Part shown: positions 1-10,500 of the stretch, piece after piece
Position numbering within the stretch: the first letter of the stretch is position 1
Layout of the letters: each line of letters opens with the position of its first letter
From: Limnephilus marmoratus
Lineage: Eukaryota; Arthropoda; Insecta; Trichoptera; Limnephilidae
Direction of reading: 5' to 3'
Assembly: GCA_917880885.1 (NCBI GenBank)
Contig: OU862913.1
Span: forward strand, 25,677,286-25,741,285
DNA: 64,000 nt
Position numbers and translations under genes: made by a program
The notes under the pieces: generated by a model
What the model was told of the DNA's origin: nothing
The model's input: the letters and a program-made list of their open reading frames with translations, nothing else
Database searches by the model: none

Positions 1-244
1 GTAGAAATACGATGAGTTGTAAAATGATGTTCAATTTTTTTGGCGGTTCAGCGCACCATTGCACGTTAGCGCCAGCCGCGCCTGATTCCGGAAGATTGGA
101 TTTAGGATACAAAACTCTTCTTTCACAACAAAATTAATTGGTGAAATGAACCAGCTGATGGATAATAATTTGGCCTGCCATATTACATGGATAGATGAGG
201 ATCTATATATTGCCTGTACTACTGTAGGAAGGCGTTTCCTTCAG
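1..244 (+). CDS. Unrecognised host gene, penultimate exon (5' limit uncertain)
   Basis: An open frame ends at 244 exactly before the donor GTGAGT and continues in phase 0 into the exon at 343-462. The readable part includes MNQLMDNN, HITWIDEDLYIAC and VGRRFLQ. The frame is open back to a TGA at 83-85, and a possible acceptor AG lies at 104-105, so the exon probably begins close to 106. I do not recognise the protein. The precise splice junction and the poly(A) signals downstream make a real host gene more likely than transposon debris. The upstream part lies outside the window. Confidence 0.45.
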
Positions 245-342
245 GTGAGTGCAAGTTTCATTATAAGTTTAGGCAATTCTTGACCATTCATTTTTAGTTG
301 AAAATGCCGCGTGCATAATTATTTATTTGATTTATTTCTTAG

Positions 343-462
343 GGTAAAAAGCCCGCCTTTATTGGAGCTATTTATACACTCCACCAGATATTTTTTAATC
401 AGCCAGAGATAAATATGTGTCAACAAACTGCATTACGGCGTTGGTTTTCCCACTTGCTGTGA
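343..462 (+). CDS. Unrecognised host gene, last exon and stop
   Basis: The acceptor TTTATTTCTTAG is followed by 40 codons including a TGA at 460-462, beginning GKKPAFIGAIYTLHQ and ending RRWFSHLL. The frame joins the preceding exon without a shift. AATAAA overlaps the stop (462-467) and a second one lies at 531-536, followed by a GT-rich stretch, as expected of a 3' end. Family unknown. It is on the same strand as the serine protease homologue, about 7 kb upstream of it, and no functional link can be claimed. Confidence 0.5.
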   Translation, partial: GKKPAFIGAIYTLHQIFFNQPEINMCQQTALRRWFSHLL

Positions 463-530
463 ATAAACACTTTGCTGATAAAGAAGTCAAATAATATTGT
501 GTATTTGAAGGACATTTTTCAAGTTTAAAA

Positions 531-536
531 AATAAA
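531..536 (+). promoter_or_regulatory. Likely polyadenylation signal of the upstream host gene
   Basis: AATAAA followed within 15 bases by TTTGATTGTGTT, a GT-rich downstream element, about 70 bases after the stop codon at 460-462. Confidence 0.4.
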
Positions 537-779
537 AGTATTTGATTGTGTTATCTCTACGCGACCATAAAAATGGTGAGCTCCTCCGGGCCTAGAGGTC
601 AGAGAGTTCGTTATATACATATATGTATATAGATAAATAATACAATATTATTCTATATTTAGAGAAGAAATGGTTGTTTTTGAGAAAAAAACGAGACATC
701 TGATATTTTTAAGATTAATTCGAAAGAAGCAGTTTTTTTTAATAAGATTATCTTTTGGTATTTTTTGACAAATTTTAAT

Positions 780-1210
780 ATTTTGGGAGGTGGGTATGGG
801 TAACGCCCCGGGAACCATTTATTGGATAACCAACACCTCTGCTTTAGGTCACCCCAAGTGTCGGCTATTTTTGGTAACTTAGTAGGTGTGCTCGGATTCA
901 TAGGGTGAGGTTGGTTTAAGTCTTGGCGGCCAATGCATTTGCCCTTCTACTGCATGTCGTGCTGGATTGGGAGAGATTGGTTGCGGGAGACCTAACCAAG
1001 ACCTCTCGATCCATTGCTTGCACCGCAGTGGGAGAGATGAATTCACACGTCTGTCATTCCTAAACAGATTGACCACCAGATTCCTACCCATATTTCTTCC
1101 TTTTTTCCTTCCAAAAACTTCCAATGCACACACAGCATCCCCAAAGATGACAAAGACCCTGAGGTGATTTTTTCCTCTGGGCCCCCTTGGTGGAGCTAAT
1201 GTAAAAAATT
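780..1210 (+). repeat. Repeat family A (SINE-like, LINE-type 3' tail)
   Basis: Begins GGAGGTGGGTATGGGTA, contains CCATTTATTGGATAACCAACACC and a GGTCACCCCAAGTG block. It ends in ACACAGCATCCCCAAAGATGAC, a CCTGAGG / CCTC inverted pair and GAGCTAATGTAAAAAA. At least ten related copies occur in the window in both orientations. The last about 100 bp also ends the LINE fragments at 22390-22920 and 39230-39665. Confidence 0.7.
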
Positions 1211-1296
1211 AAATTGTTTTCTTGAATGAATGAAATGGATTCTTGGAAGTGGAAAATAACCCACTTCCCGACATCCGATGGAGCTGAAACTCGGCA

Positions 1297-1390
1297 GTTT
1301 TTTTTAATGTGAATACCGCACAAGAGGCCCAACTACTCCCGCATGGAGTCAGTGAGACTATGGCATCCCCAATTGGGGTATCCCAACTTT
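1297..1390 (-). repeat. SINE family B fragment
   Basis: T-run followed by GTGAATACCGCACAAGAG and the CCCCAATTGGGG block, the 3' end of family B read on the opposite strand. It is truncated and has no tRNA head. Confidence 0.6.
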
Positions 1391-1393
1391 TTT

Positions 1394-1680
1394 TCGCCTA
1401 CAATACATCAATAATGCCATAGTGAGGCATGAAACTGGCAGAAGAAGGATGAAAGTAGATTGAATATTGAAGTACTGTCAAGAGTATATGTAAAGACGTG
1501 GCACAACCAAGTATTTCAAATTCTTGATTCGGGTCATATCAAGAGTTTTAACAGAAGAGTATGTGTTTAAGTCAATGCATAAATGTGAACGAAGCAAGCA
1601 GTGTCTGCCAAGACTAGAAGTTGTGTGTCGGTCTATCACCACGGGAAAACGGCGTGATGGTTAGTAAGTTAGGTTAGGTT
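1394..1680 (+). repeat. LINE 3' end fragment
   Basis: Decayed copy of the LINE tail seen better at 35725-36410: GGCATGAAACTGGCAGAAG, ATGCATAAATGTGAACGAAGC and the terminal ACGGCGTGATGGTTAG with short TTAG repeats. Frames are broken. Confidence 0.6.
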
Positions 1681-1739
1681 GTATTTGGTAGTAAGTTTTG
1701 CAGTAGATGCGCTGGCTGGTGTCAGACCGTTAACCCTTT

Positions 1740-2290
1740 GGATGCCGGGGGTGTCTTTTTAATCATCTCTAACTTAAAACTATTATTTTTCATCTATATA
1801 TATATATATATATGAATGAAATTTTTCATCTATATATATGTGTATAAATATATATATATCCTATATATGTATGTCCGCTATGCGTTGCTAAACCATTCAT
1901 CCGATTGCGATGAAATTTTGGGTATTTGATGTGCGCATGCCCGCGATGGTTTTTGTAAACAATAGTGAGCTCTGGCGTCATGAAATTATGCATTGCTAAA
2001 CCGTTTATCCGATTGCGATTAAAATTTGGGGATTCGTAGGGAGGAGTGCGGAGGGGGAGCGGGAGGGTAGAGTGGGGTCGGGGGGGGAAGGTGGAGGGGG
2101 TGGAGGGGGGGGAAGGGGGAAGGTGGATGGGATGGGGGAGGGTGGAGGGGGTTTTGGTTAGGGGGAGGGGGAGGAGGGGAACTCAGGATTGGGGAGGGGA
2201 AGTGAAAGAAGCAAAAATCTGTGGAGCGGGTTTTTAACTGCTAGGTATTCTCTAAATAAAGGTATTCTAATATTTTGTTATTTTTTTCTA
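1740..2290 (+). repeat. AT microsatellite and Helitron-like purine-rich segment
   Basis: TA repeats (1795-1865) precede TATGCGTTGCTAAACCATTCA (an imperfect duplicate follows at 1990) and a strongly G/A-rich strand from 2040 to 2200. The same kind of purine-rich core is found in the Helitron-like elements at 9847 and 49250. No gene is seen. Confidence 0.45.
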
Positions 2291-2790
2291 ATTCTCGACA
2301 CGATGTCTTATAGTGACCATTTTTATTGTACTTCTTTGTATGAAAACTGATAACACATTAATAGGGCGAAATTGTCGAAATAGGCGGCCACTTGCATCAC
2401 ATTTAAAAAAAAATCGGTTTAGGCAAATATTCTAAGATATCACTTTTTTTTTATCGTATTTTTGAAACCCTGGCAATTTTTTGAAAATTTCAATCCCAAA
2501 AATCAGACCATTTTTTATAAACCGGAAAGACGGGACTTAATTTTATGGGTGCGAAAAAATGATAAAAACGAAAATCATTTAAAAAAAAAATGCCATTTTT
2601 CACACGAATGGCACAGGAATAATGAGGCATACCAAAATGAAAATCAATGAAAATCTCACGTCAACTTTATACTCGTATATTGAATAATGAATTGCTGTTC
2701 CTCAATCAACATTCTACTAATTATAGATAGCATTCTCCCTTATCCAGAATGTCGAGACTTGTCAACACTAGTACTGTATTAAAATATAAC
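2291..2790. other. AT-rich stretch with no recognisable feature
   Basis: Homopolymer-rich, AT-rich sequence. The short open frame at 2462-2650 has a composition typical of chance and no motif. Nothing else seen. Confidence 0.5.
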
Positions 2791-2894
2791 TAGCCACTGA
2801 AAACAATAGTCCAACGCTGTTGAAAATAATTAGCGCTAACAGTTGAAATATAATACCTACATGCGAATATTATTCAACGCAGTCAACGATTCAA

Positions 2895-3560
2895 CTGCCT
2901 AATAAATAAAAAGGGATAAGAGTTTGTACTTCGTGAACAACATTACTCAATATTTTAAATGGTCTTTTGGTAATGTACATAACTACTGCACTTTTTTTAT
3001 TTTCCCATCCAATACGGCTGATACGCAGCGCCATGGGACAATCAAATTTATCAATGACAAGCAAAAAAAATAACCTATTGATAATTGTCAATGTCGGTCG
3101 CCTAACAGCTACGTTTTGTACCTATTGTTTTCAACGGTGTTGGAATGATAAATCAAAAGGGTCAAGAGATCACACTTCGTGAACGATATTATACCAATTA
3201 CACAAGGTCTTTTGGTAATGTACGTACCTACAGCACGTTTTTTTTTTTCCCATCCAATACGGCCGATACGCAGCGCCAGGGATCAATCAAATTTATCAAC
3301 GACAAGCAAAAAAATAACCTATTGATAATTATCAACGCCGGTCGCCTAACGGCTATGTTTTGTACCTATTGTTTTCAACGGTGTTGGAATGATAAATCAA
3401 AAGGGTCAAGAATCACACTTCGTGAACGATATTATACCCAATTAGACATGGTCTTTTGGTAATGTACGTACCTACTGCACGTTTTTTTTTTATTTTCCCG
3501 TCCAATACGGCCGATCCGTAGCGCCAAGCAACAAGCGAATTTATCAGTGACAAGCAAAAT
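2895..3560 (+). repeat. Tandem repeat of about 245 bp, nearly three copies
   Basis: GGTCTTTTGGTAATGTA recurs at 2961, 3206 and 3450. Each copy also carries CCATCCAATACGGC, a GACAAGCAAAAAA block, GGTCGCCTAAC and TGTTTTCAACGGTGTTGGAATG. It sits in a region (2790-4210) rich in CAACAGTTGAAAAT motifs that looks like one mobile element of unknown class. Confidence 0.75.
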
Positions 3561-3609
3561 ATATCTTCAACGTCTTTTAATATTTCAACAGGGTAATATT
3601 TTCAACACC

Positions 3610-3895
3610 GAAACCAAGTGTAAGACCACCCTGACCACCAAGTGTAAGTCGCCCTGGTGTAAGACCACGATTCAGAATTGAAACGTTGCTTGAAAATGGC
3701 TTTAGCCGTGTTTAGTGACCAGATCTGAATAGCCAGGTACTTCCCAACCTTCCTCTTCCCCACCTCCTTCCCCTCCCCACTACCTTCAGCCTCACAACAT
3801 ACCCCAATTGGGGATGCCATAGTCTCACTGGCTCCAGACGGGAGCAGTTGAGATTCTTGTGCGGTATTCACTGTAAAAAAAAAAAAAAAACCAAC
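3610..3895 (+). repeat. SINE family B copy, 5'-truncated
   Basis: Starts near the GCCCTGGTGTAAGACCACGA block and runs through GCCATTTT-like and CCAGATCTGAATAGCCAGG sequence to a 16-A tail, with CCCCAATTGGGG inside. The tRNA-like head is missing. Confidence 0.7.
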
Positions 3896-4536
3896 GTCTT
3901 CCAACAGTTTCAACTTTCAACGTTATTATAGGATTATTATTACGTGTGTGGGGCGTGGGGCATAGAGATAATAATAATTAATAATACATCAATGATTCGG
4001 GGAACCACCCATTAAAAGGGATTCCTTAATACGATTTTGATATATTTTTTGTTTGTTTTTTTGTTAGTATCGTGTCGATCTCCTATTATAGTTGCGTCAA
4101 CGTCGACGTTATTTTCAACAGCTATTTTCAACAGTTGAAAATTGCCAACGATAACGACGTTGGCATTGGATAGAATTATCGTCAACGCCCAGTTCTAGTC
4201 AACACAAGTCAAAGCATTGATTTTTTTAGGTGTAAAACTAAATGACTTTCGGCAGTCGATACGCAATACATATTTAAATGCTTCTTCATGCTTAGACTTG
4301 TAGTGTCATCTATATGTACTTTTTACATTTTACATTGTCATTGCTATTATTTATATACTGGCAGGATTATATTTACCTCAACGGGGGGGGGGGGGGGGCG
4401 TAATGGGTTAGGATGGGGTGTGATGGGATTCTTTAGGGCCCCGCCTATAAAATCTATGCACTTTTTTCACGGTTGCGGAATCTCACGTACGGGGGAGGGG
4501 GGTTCACACCAAATCTCACCGGGGGGGGGGGGACGA

Positions 4537-6175
4537 CAGTGGCGGATACAGAAAAAACAAGGGGGGGGGCACTAAAGATATCTTGAGTTACCTTTACGTA
4601 CTTTTTTTACATTAGCTCCAAACAGAAGGCCCTGAGAAAAATAATTTCCCTCAGGGCCTATTTCATCTTAGGGGATGCTGTGTGGAGGGTGTTTTGAAGG
4701 AAAGGAAGCAGAGGAAGTTCTGGGAAGGAAAAACGTATGAGGGTTAAGTAGGTAATCTGGGGTTCAGTGTGTCCAGTTCATCCGCTGCCAAGATCTAGAC
4801 AAACCTCACCCCATGAACCCCTGCTAAGTCACAAAACATAGCGAACCACTTGGGGTGACCTATGGCAGAGGTGTTGGTTATCCAATAAATGATTCCTGGG
4901 GCGGCGGTACCCATTCCCGCCTCCCAAATTACAATTTTATCGTAATAAGAAAAATAATCAAGTCACATGCAAAGTTTAAGAAAATTTTATCTAAACTGAT
5001 TAAAAACATCTACAATACAATGCCGTCTTATGATTTAAAAAGTTACGATTGTGGTTCTCTTCCTTAAATGATGAATTCTCTGCGCCTATTCTTCCTGGCA
5101 AATTGGAAAATTACATTGTCAATATGACAATCAATTTCAGGGTGAATGTTCAACAAAACTTAAGCCATTATATTATCTCTCTTCCTTCATTGTCGACCTC
5201 AGCCATGTCTTTGTACGCCGCAATGTTACTGTAGCAATAGATACACGTAGACAAGCAAATATTTTGTACAGCGTGTGCAAAGTAGGATATTCAGATTTAG
5301 GACAAACAGACAACGCTTACATCACAGAATTACAATCATTAAGGGCGTTTATGTTCGTTTGCTTGTATTGAAGAATCTTTCCCATAAGTCTCTTTTTAAT
5401 CACAAAGGGTGATCTTTCTTCAAAGATCGGCACTGATTCAATTTATGTGCCAGATCATTACTACATGTTTCAGTAGTTGTAAGGGCAAAAGTATGTTGAA
5501 TTTTAAATGATAAATATTTTCCTCAGCAAAACATTCTCTCATGTCAGTCGTAACATGGTCCAGTGTTGGAATAAAAACAGTTATTTTCCAATATATCATA
5601 GCATCATCATTATGTTCGCAGTTTTCCCTGTGTCTTTGTCTGCCTGTAAGTTAGGGCTGCGTATTTATCTTTCCCTAAAATATACCAAACCACCCACTAT
5701 CTTTCTTTTTTCTTCAGTGAGGCAAAACGAGATAGATCTTTGTAGTTAGCATAGCGCTATGTCTTTCTTTGGATCAAAAACTACTCGATAATACCACTCC
5801 CCCATTGACAAAACCATAACCTACACAACCATGAAAACCACAAATCACTCGATACCCAATACCGGCAATACCCACAAACAAAACCAAATAACTTCACAAC
5901 CATGAAAACTACTAATAACTAGACAACTAGTCAATATCAACTGTAGCCGGGCCAGCAGATGCGTTGCCGTCGAAGTTATGGAGAAATAACTAAATAACCA
6001 AATAACCATTTTATAACCATTTATTTAGATACCATTAACCAGTTGGTTATGTTATTGAAAATCTGTTCAGTCTGGCCAGTTACCCAAGACTAGAACGAAT
6101 AGCGTGCGGCCTGCGGCCCGCAAGGGGGGGGGGGGGGCGCGCGCCCCTTGCGCCCCCCCTCTGTATCCGCCACTG
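4537..6175. mobile_element. hAT-like element with CAGTGGCGGATACAG ends
   Basis: The left end CAGTGGCGGATACAG at 4537 is matched by CTGTATCCGCCACTG ending at 6175. The flanking octamers GGGGACGA and GGGGGAGA are similar but not identical. Both ends adjoin long G or C runs. It holds a family A repeat (4605-4925, minus). No intact transposase is seen. Confidence 0.6.
4605..4925 (-). repeat. Repeat family A copy
   Basis: Reads ACATTAGCTCC ... GGCCCTGAG ... GGGGATGCTGTGTGGAGGGT and ends GGTACCCATTCCCGCCTCCC, the reverse of family A. It lies inside the hAT-like element at 4537-6175. Confidence 0.65.
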
Positions 6176-6596
6176 GGGGGAGAGAGGAGTCTAGACCGGA
6201 CATAAAAATGCTCACGTAATTAATGTATGCCCTTCATCTCTTTTTTGTTATTTCAAAGTATGGAATGAACTGCATTGTACATATTACCCTGTATATATTC
6301 TGGAATAAACTATTATAAAGCTGTTTACAAAATATGGGTGGAACAGTCCTGCATGTTACCCTGTGTGTGTTATGAAAATTAAAATTGTCATTATTAATTT
6401 CTTTGAATTCGGTGTATATTTATTTTGCAAGATGTTAATATTTGCACTTATCGTCGTTGTCAGTTACCGCGATTCTTGCGTACGATTCATTAAAAAATCT
6501 TCACACAGCATCCCCAAAGTTGACAGGCCCTGAGGTAAATTATTTCCCTAAAGTGAAGAATTTAATTTTTAATTAAATGTAGACAATATTAGCGAA

Positions 6597-6830
6597 ACTC
6601 AATCGAAAATCTGGAGACAGAAAAATCAGAAAAAGTTATTGGCTCCACTGGGACACGAACCGAGGACCTTTTGCTTACATGGAAAGTGCTTTACCAACTG
6701 AGCTACGGAACCTACATCCAATTCGGTAACTTTTAACTGTATCATACTTCGACTAAGAACTACCAACATTATCTTCATTTTCCTAACGCACATATTATTG
6801 GCTGCTATCTTTACACATGAGTACAAGATT
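6597..6830 (-). repeat. SINE family C with tRNA-like head
   Basis: On the minus strand GGTTCCGTAGCTCAGTTGG, AAAGCACTTTCC and a B-box-like GGTTCGTGTCCC form a tRNA-like head. Flanks shared with copies at 6995, 38130 and 47495 (AATATTAGCG, CTTCGACTAAGAACTACCAAC) show a repeat family rather than a tRNA gene. Confidence 0.7.
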
Positions 6831-6994
6831 CAACTCGAACTAAATGCTATCTAGATAGTGTCTATTAATTTTTTATCCATTTTATTTTTAATACGCGACA
6901 TCTATTGACTTTTCAGCACGTCTAGGATGAATATTTTTACACATTTATATTTTTTTAATTTTAACTTTTATGAGTAAAATCTCAAATTATAATA

Positions 6995-7215
6995 TTTAAT
7001 AAAATGAAGACAATATTAGCGAAGCTCAATCGAAAATCTGGAGACATAAACATCAGAAAAAGATAGCTCAATCAGTAGAGCACTTGCCATGTAAGGATTT
7101 AAGCAAAGGGTTCTGGGTTTGTGTCCCAGTGGAGCCAATATCTTTTTCTGATATATGTATATTTTAAATTTTTCTTTTTTATTCCTGGCATCGATAGGGT
7201 TAAGATAATAGCAAC
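6995..7215 (+). repeat. SINE family C copy
   Basis: AGCTCAATCAGTAGAGCACTTGCCATGTAAGG then GGGTTCTGGGTTTGTGTCCC and GGAGCCAATATCTTTTTCTGA: A- and B-box remnants with the family C tail. It ends about 220 bp before the start codon at 7440, so it could lie in or near the promoter. Confidence 0.65.
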
Positions 7216-7439
7216 TCACTAATAATTATTTATTTGGGATAAAAAATTAGCGATTCGTCGCTCCAATTTCATCATTTTTTCTTTATCTTTTGCGTGAACC
7301 TAAAGGTCAAATACTGATAAAAACTCTTCATTAAATACCGTAGCCGAGCTGTTTGCTGCGTAGTTTGCTTTCAAACCAGTCCAGGACAGATATTTACTGT
7401 ACTTTTTGTTTAAATTCTGTGTTGTGAAAAAAAATCATA

Positions 7440-7509
7440 ATGCGTTTTCTCCTAGAGATTGTGTTTGCCGTGACCATGTTAACATGTGTTGTTGGAGAAC
7501 TTGTGGAAG
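7440..7509 (+). CDS. Serine protease homologue exon 1: signal peptide
   Basis: Starts at the ATG in ATCATAATGCG and codes MRFLLEIVFAVTMLTCVVGE, a short basic start, a hydrophobic core and small residues before a likely cleavage near Gly19. It ends in phase 1 at the donor GTAAGA. The next in-phase exon is 14.8 kb away, and the intron between is filled with transposons. The start is chosen because it alone gives a signal peptide in the phase the next exon needs. Confidence 0.8.
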
Positions 7510-10500
7510 GTAAGAATAAAAAAATATATTTTCATACTTTATACAGGTACCTATTCCATGTTTAAATAAAACAATTTAATTTGGGTGTTTTGTCCGGTGA
7601 TGGTGACATTACGTTATTGTAACCGAAAATTCAGAAAAACGTCATTCTTCAATTACTTCTGCTTTTTTCTTCTTCAAATGCAGCAAATTATTTTGTAGAA
7701 CCATTTTAATTCAAAATTAATAGATTACTAGTTTGAACCAAGTTTATTGTTTAAAAATCCAACATTTTTACTGTGTAATATTCAATGGGGTATTTCTCCA
7801 TGTTTTTTATTGCTCAAAAAAATTAAGCAAAAAATTACGATGATTACAGAATTTTTATTTTATTTTTATGTTGAAGAATAAATTTTATTTTAAATTGTGA
7901 TTTACAGGTCATTCAATTTATTCATGATTTGAGCGGCAACTTTGGTATTTTTTATAGTTTTTCGTAATTATTAAAAAAATTCTCTTGCCTTACCAGCCTA
8001 GCGATTCCGTATTTTTTGTGAGATCGTTATTGGATAACGGACGTTATCTTCTGTCAGATTTGTGTGATTTTTACATCACATATTTTAGTTTAGATCGATT
8101 TAAAGATGAATTCCTACAAGTATGCATGATTATTTACTCATTTAATGTACGTTGTACCTAGAAAACGCAAATAACAGTCATGGTGTGTTAATATAATGAA
8201 ATATAAAATAAAAAATAAATTACATCAAAAAGTGATTTTTTGATAGAAAATTGTTTATGTTGTAATCTAAATCGGTTGTGGGTAATTTAAATTTACGCAC
8301 TTCAAAAAGTTTTTTTCAATTTAAAATTTTTTTTTTAAATACTTATGTAAATACAGCAATATTTATTTTTAATAATTATCATTAACTCACAAATAATAAT
8401 AGTCAAAGATGCCTCTAAAATCATGAAAAAATGTATTTGTTATGGGCCTATATTTTATAATTTATAAAAAAAGCATATATATATATGTGTATTAGATATT
8501 TACTATACCATTTGATAAAAAAATGATTATTCAGTTTTATTGGGTATTTTGGCTTCACATAAAAATTCAAATATTGTATGATTTTGGTGGCGCATCCATT
8601 TCCCTTAACACCGGATTTACTTGCATATGTTGTGTACCGTTGTGTACCGACACCCGCCATTTTGACTGATACCCGTCATTTTGCTGATACCCGTCCTTTT
8701 GACTGATACCCGTCATTTTGACTGATACCCGTCATTTTGACTGATACCCGTCATTTTGTCTGATACCTGTTGTTTTGATTGATACCCGTAATTTTGACTG
8801 ATACCCGTAATTTTGACTGATACCCGTAATTTTGACTGATACCCGTCATTTTGACTGATACCCGTCATTTTGACTGATACCCGTCGTTTTGACTGATACC
8901 CGTCATGTTGACTGATACCCGTCATTTTGACAGATACCTGTAATTTTGTTACTACGAAGTTCGCCGGGTCAGCTAGTTTCGAATACAAAATGTAATTGAT
9001 ATTTTTGATGTTCTTTGTTTTTCAACTAAAAACATAACAAAATCAGTAGATATGGGCAAGGGGCGGGGTGAGGGACTGCGCGGTTTCTCGACTGAGTGAC
9101 TAATGATGTTATGTGGAAAAAAAAAATTGTTTCATTTTGAAGAAAAAAATACAAAAACATAAAAAAAACATCGAAACAGTCACCAGAATTTAATTTCCAC
9201 TTTTTATTCCAAACTAGCTGGTACCCGGCATGCGTTGCTATGCCATTTATTAAAGAAATTGTTTCTCCCTGCGTGTCCTTTCCCATTCGTCCCCTCCCCC
9301 CTCCCTGGTTCCCTCCCCCATCGCCGTGAATTCCCTACCAGAGTTGCCCTCCCCCTCTCACATTCCGTACATTCAGTCCCAGTACATTCAGTTTTCAAAC
9401 AGCTCGCTTGCAACCTATTGCAAATTTCATAATGTCAAATTTCATAAATATTTCTTTCCAAGTCCTGTTTCTTCTAGGGCTGGTATTTAAGTTACATTTT
9501 AAGCTTAGCTTGGGAGATATTTACATCTGTCCAGTTGCTCTCTTGGGGCCGGGCCGTATAAAGTAGAGATGCCACGAATAGTGATTTTGCCCAATACCGA
9601 ATATTCGGCTAGGCTCTCGGCTGAAGCGACGAATATTCGGCGGCCGAATATTCGGTGACACTTAGTACATTTTACGAGTGCATCAAGAAAATGCGTGCGG
9701 TAACCACGCCGTGGGCGTATTTGTTTCATTTGCGAGTAGGTCGTGCCACATCACGCATCATTTGTTGATTGTTACATCAAATTGTGTTACTTATGGTGTG
9801 TAGGTTAGTGCGGAAGGAATTTTTTTTTTCTAATTTTTATTTGGAACTAGCTTTTTCCCGCGGCTTCGCTCGCATGGTATTAGGGGTTTCCCACTCCGTC
9901 ACCTCCACCTTTCCTCTCCCCACTCCACTCCTCCCCCTTCCCCCGTCCCGCGAAACCCCCTCCCCTCTCCCAGGTCCCCCTCCCCCCTCCCAGGTTCCCC
10001 TCCCCCTCCCTGGTTCCCCTTCCCCATCTCTCCCTCCCTCCTTCTTTCCATAGCAATAGCCGCTTCCTCGCGTGCCACCAAGAGCAATTTTTTTATACAA
10101 ATTTTATAATGCCAGAGCTCACCTGAAGTTTAATAAAAACCTTGTACTGACAATAACGAACACACAAAAAAAAGAATTATCCAATTTGGTGCAGTCGTTC
10201 GAAAGTTATGCGCTTAGCAACACATTCAGTGATTCATTTTTATATTATAGATAGTTGTTTTAAGTTGCCAATTGCCATCAATTACCTCAATTAAAAATAT
10301 AAATAATTTCAGACAACGGTAAGAGCCCCCGCCAAGACATTGAACATTTGCAAAAACGACAGTTTAGGGGCTATTTGCGCGGCCTACAAAATAGTACAGA
10401 ATTTATTAAAATAGGTTTATTTTATTTAATAACATATTCAAATATAGTTAACTAGCTGTTGCAATAAAAAATTTCATTATTTTAATATACTTTAGCGCTG

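Noticed and set aside
8713..8988. Minus-strand frame with repeated S-Q-N-D-G-Y-Q-S-K units
   Set aside because: It is the translation of the 19-bp minisatellite; three units make 57 bp, a multiple of three, so the frame stays open by arithmetic and not by selection.
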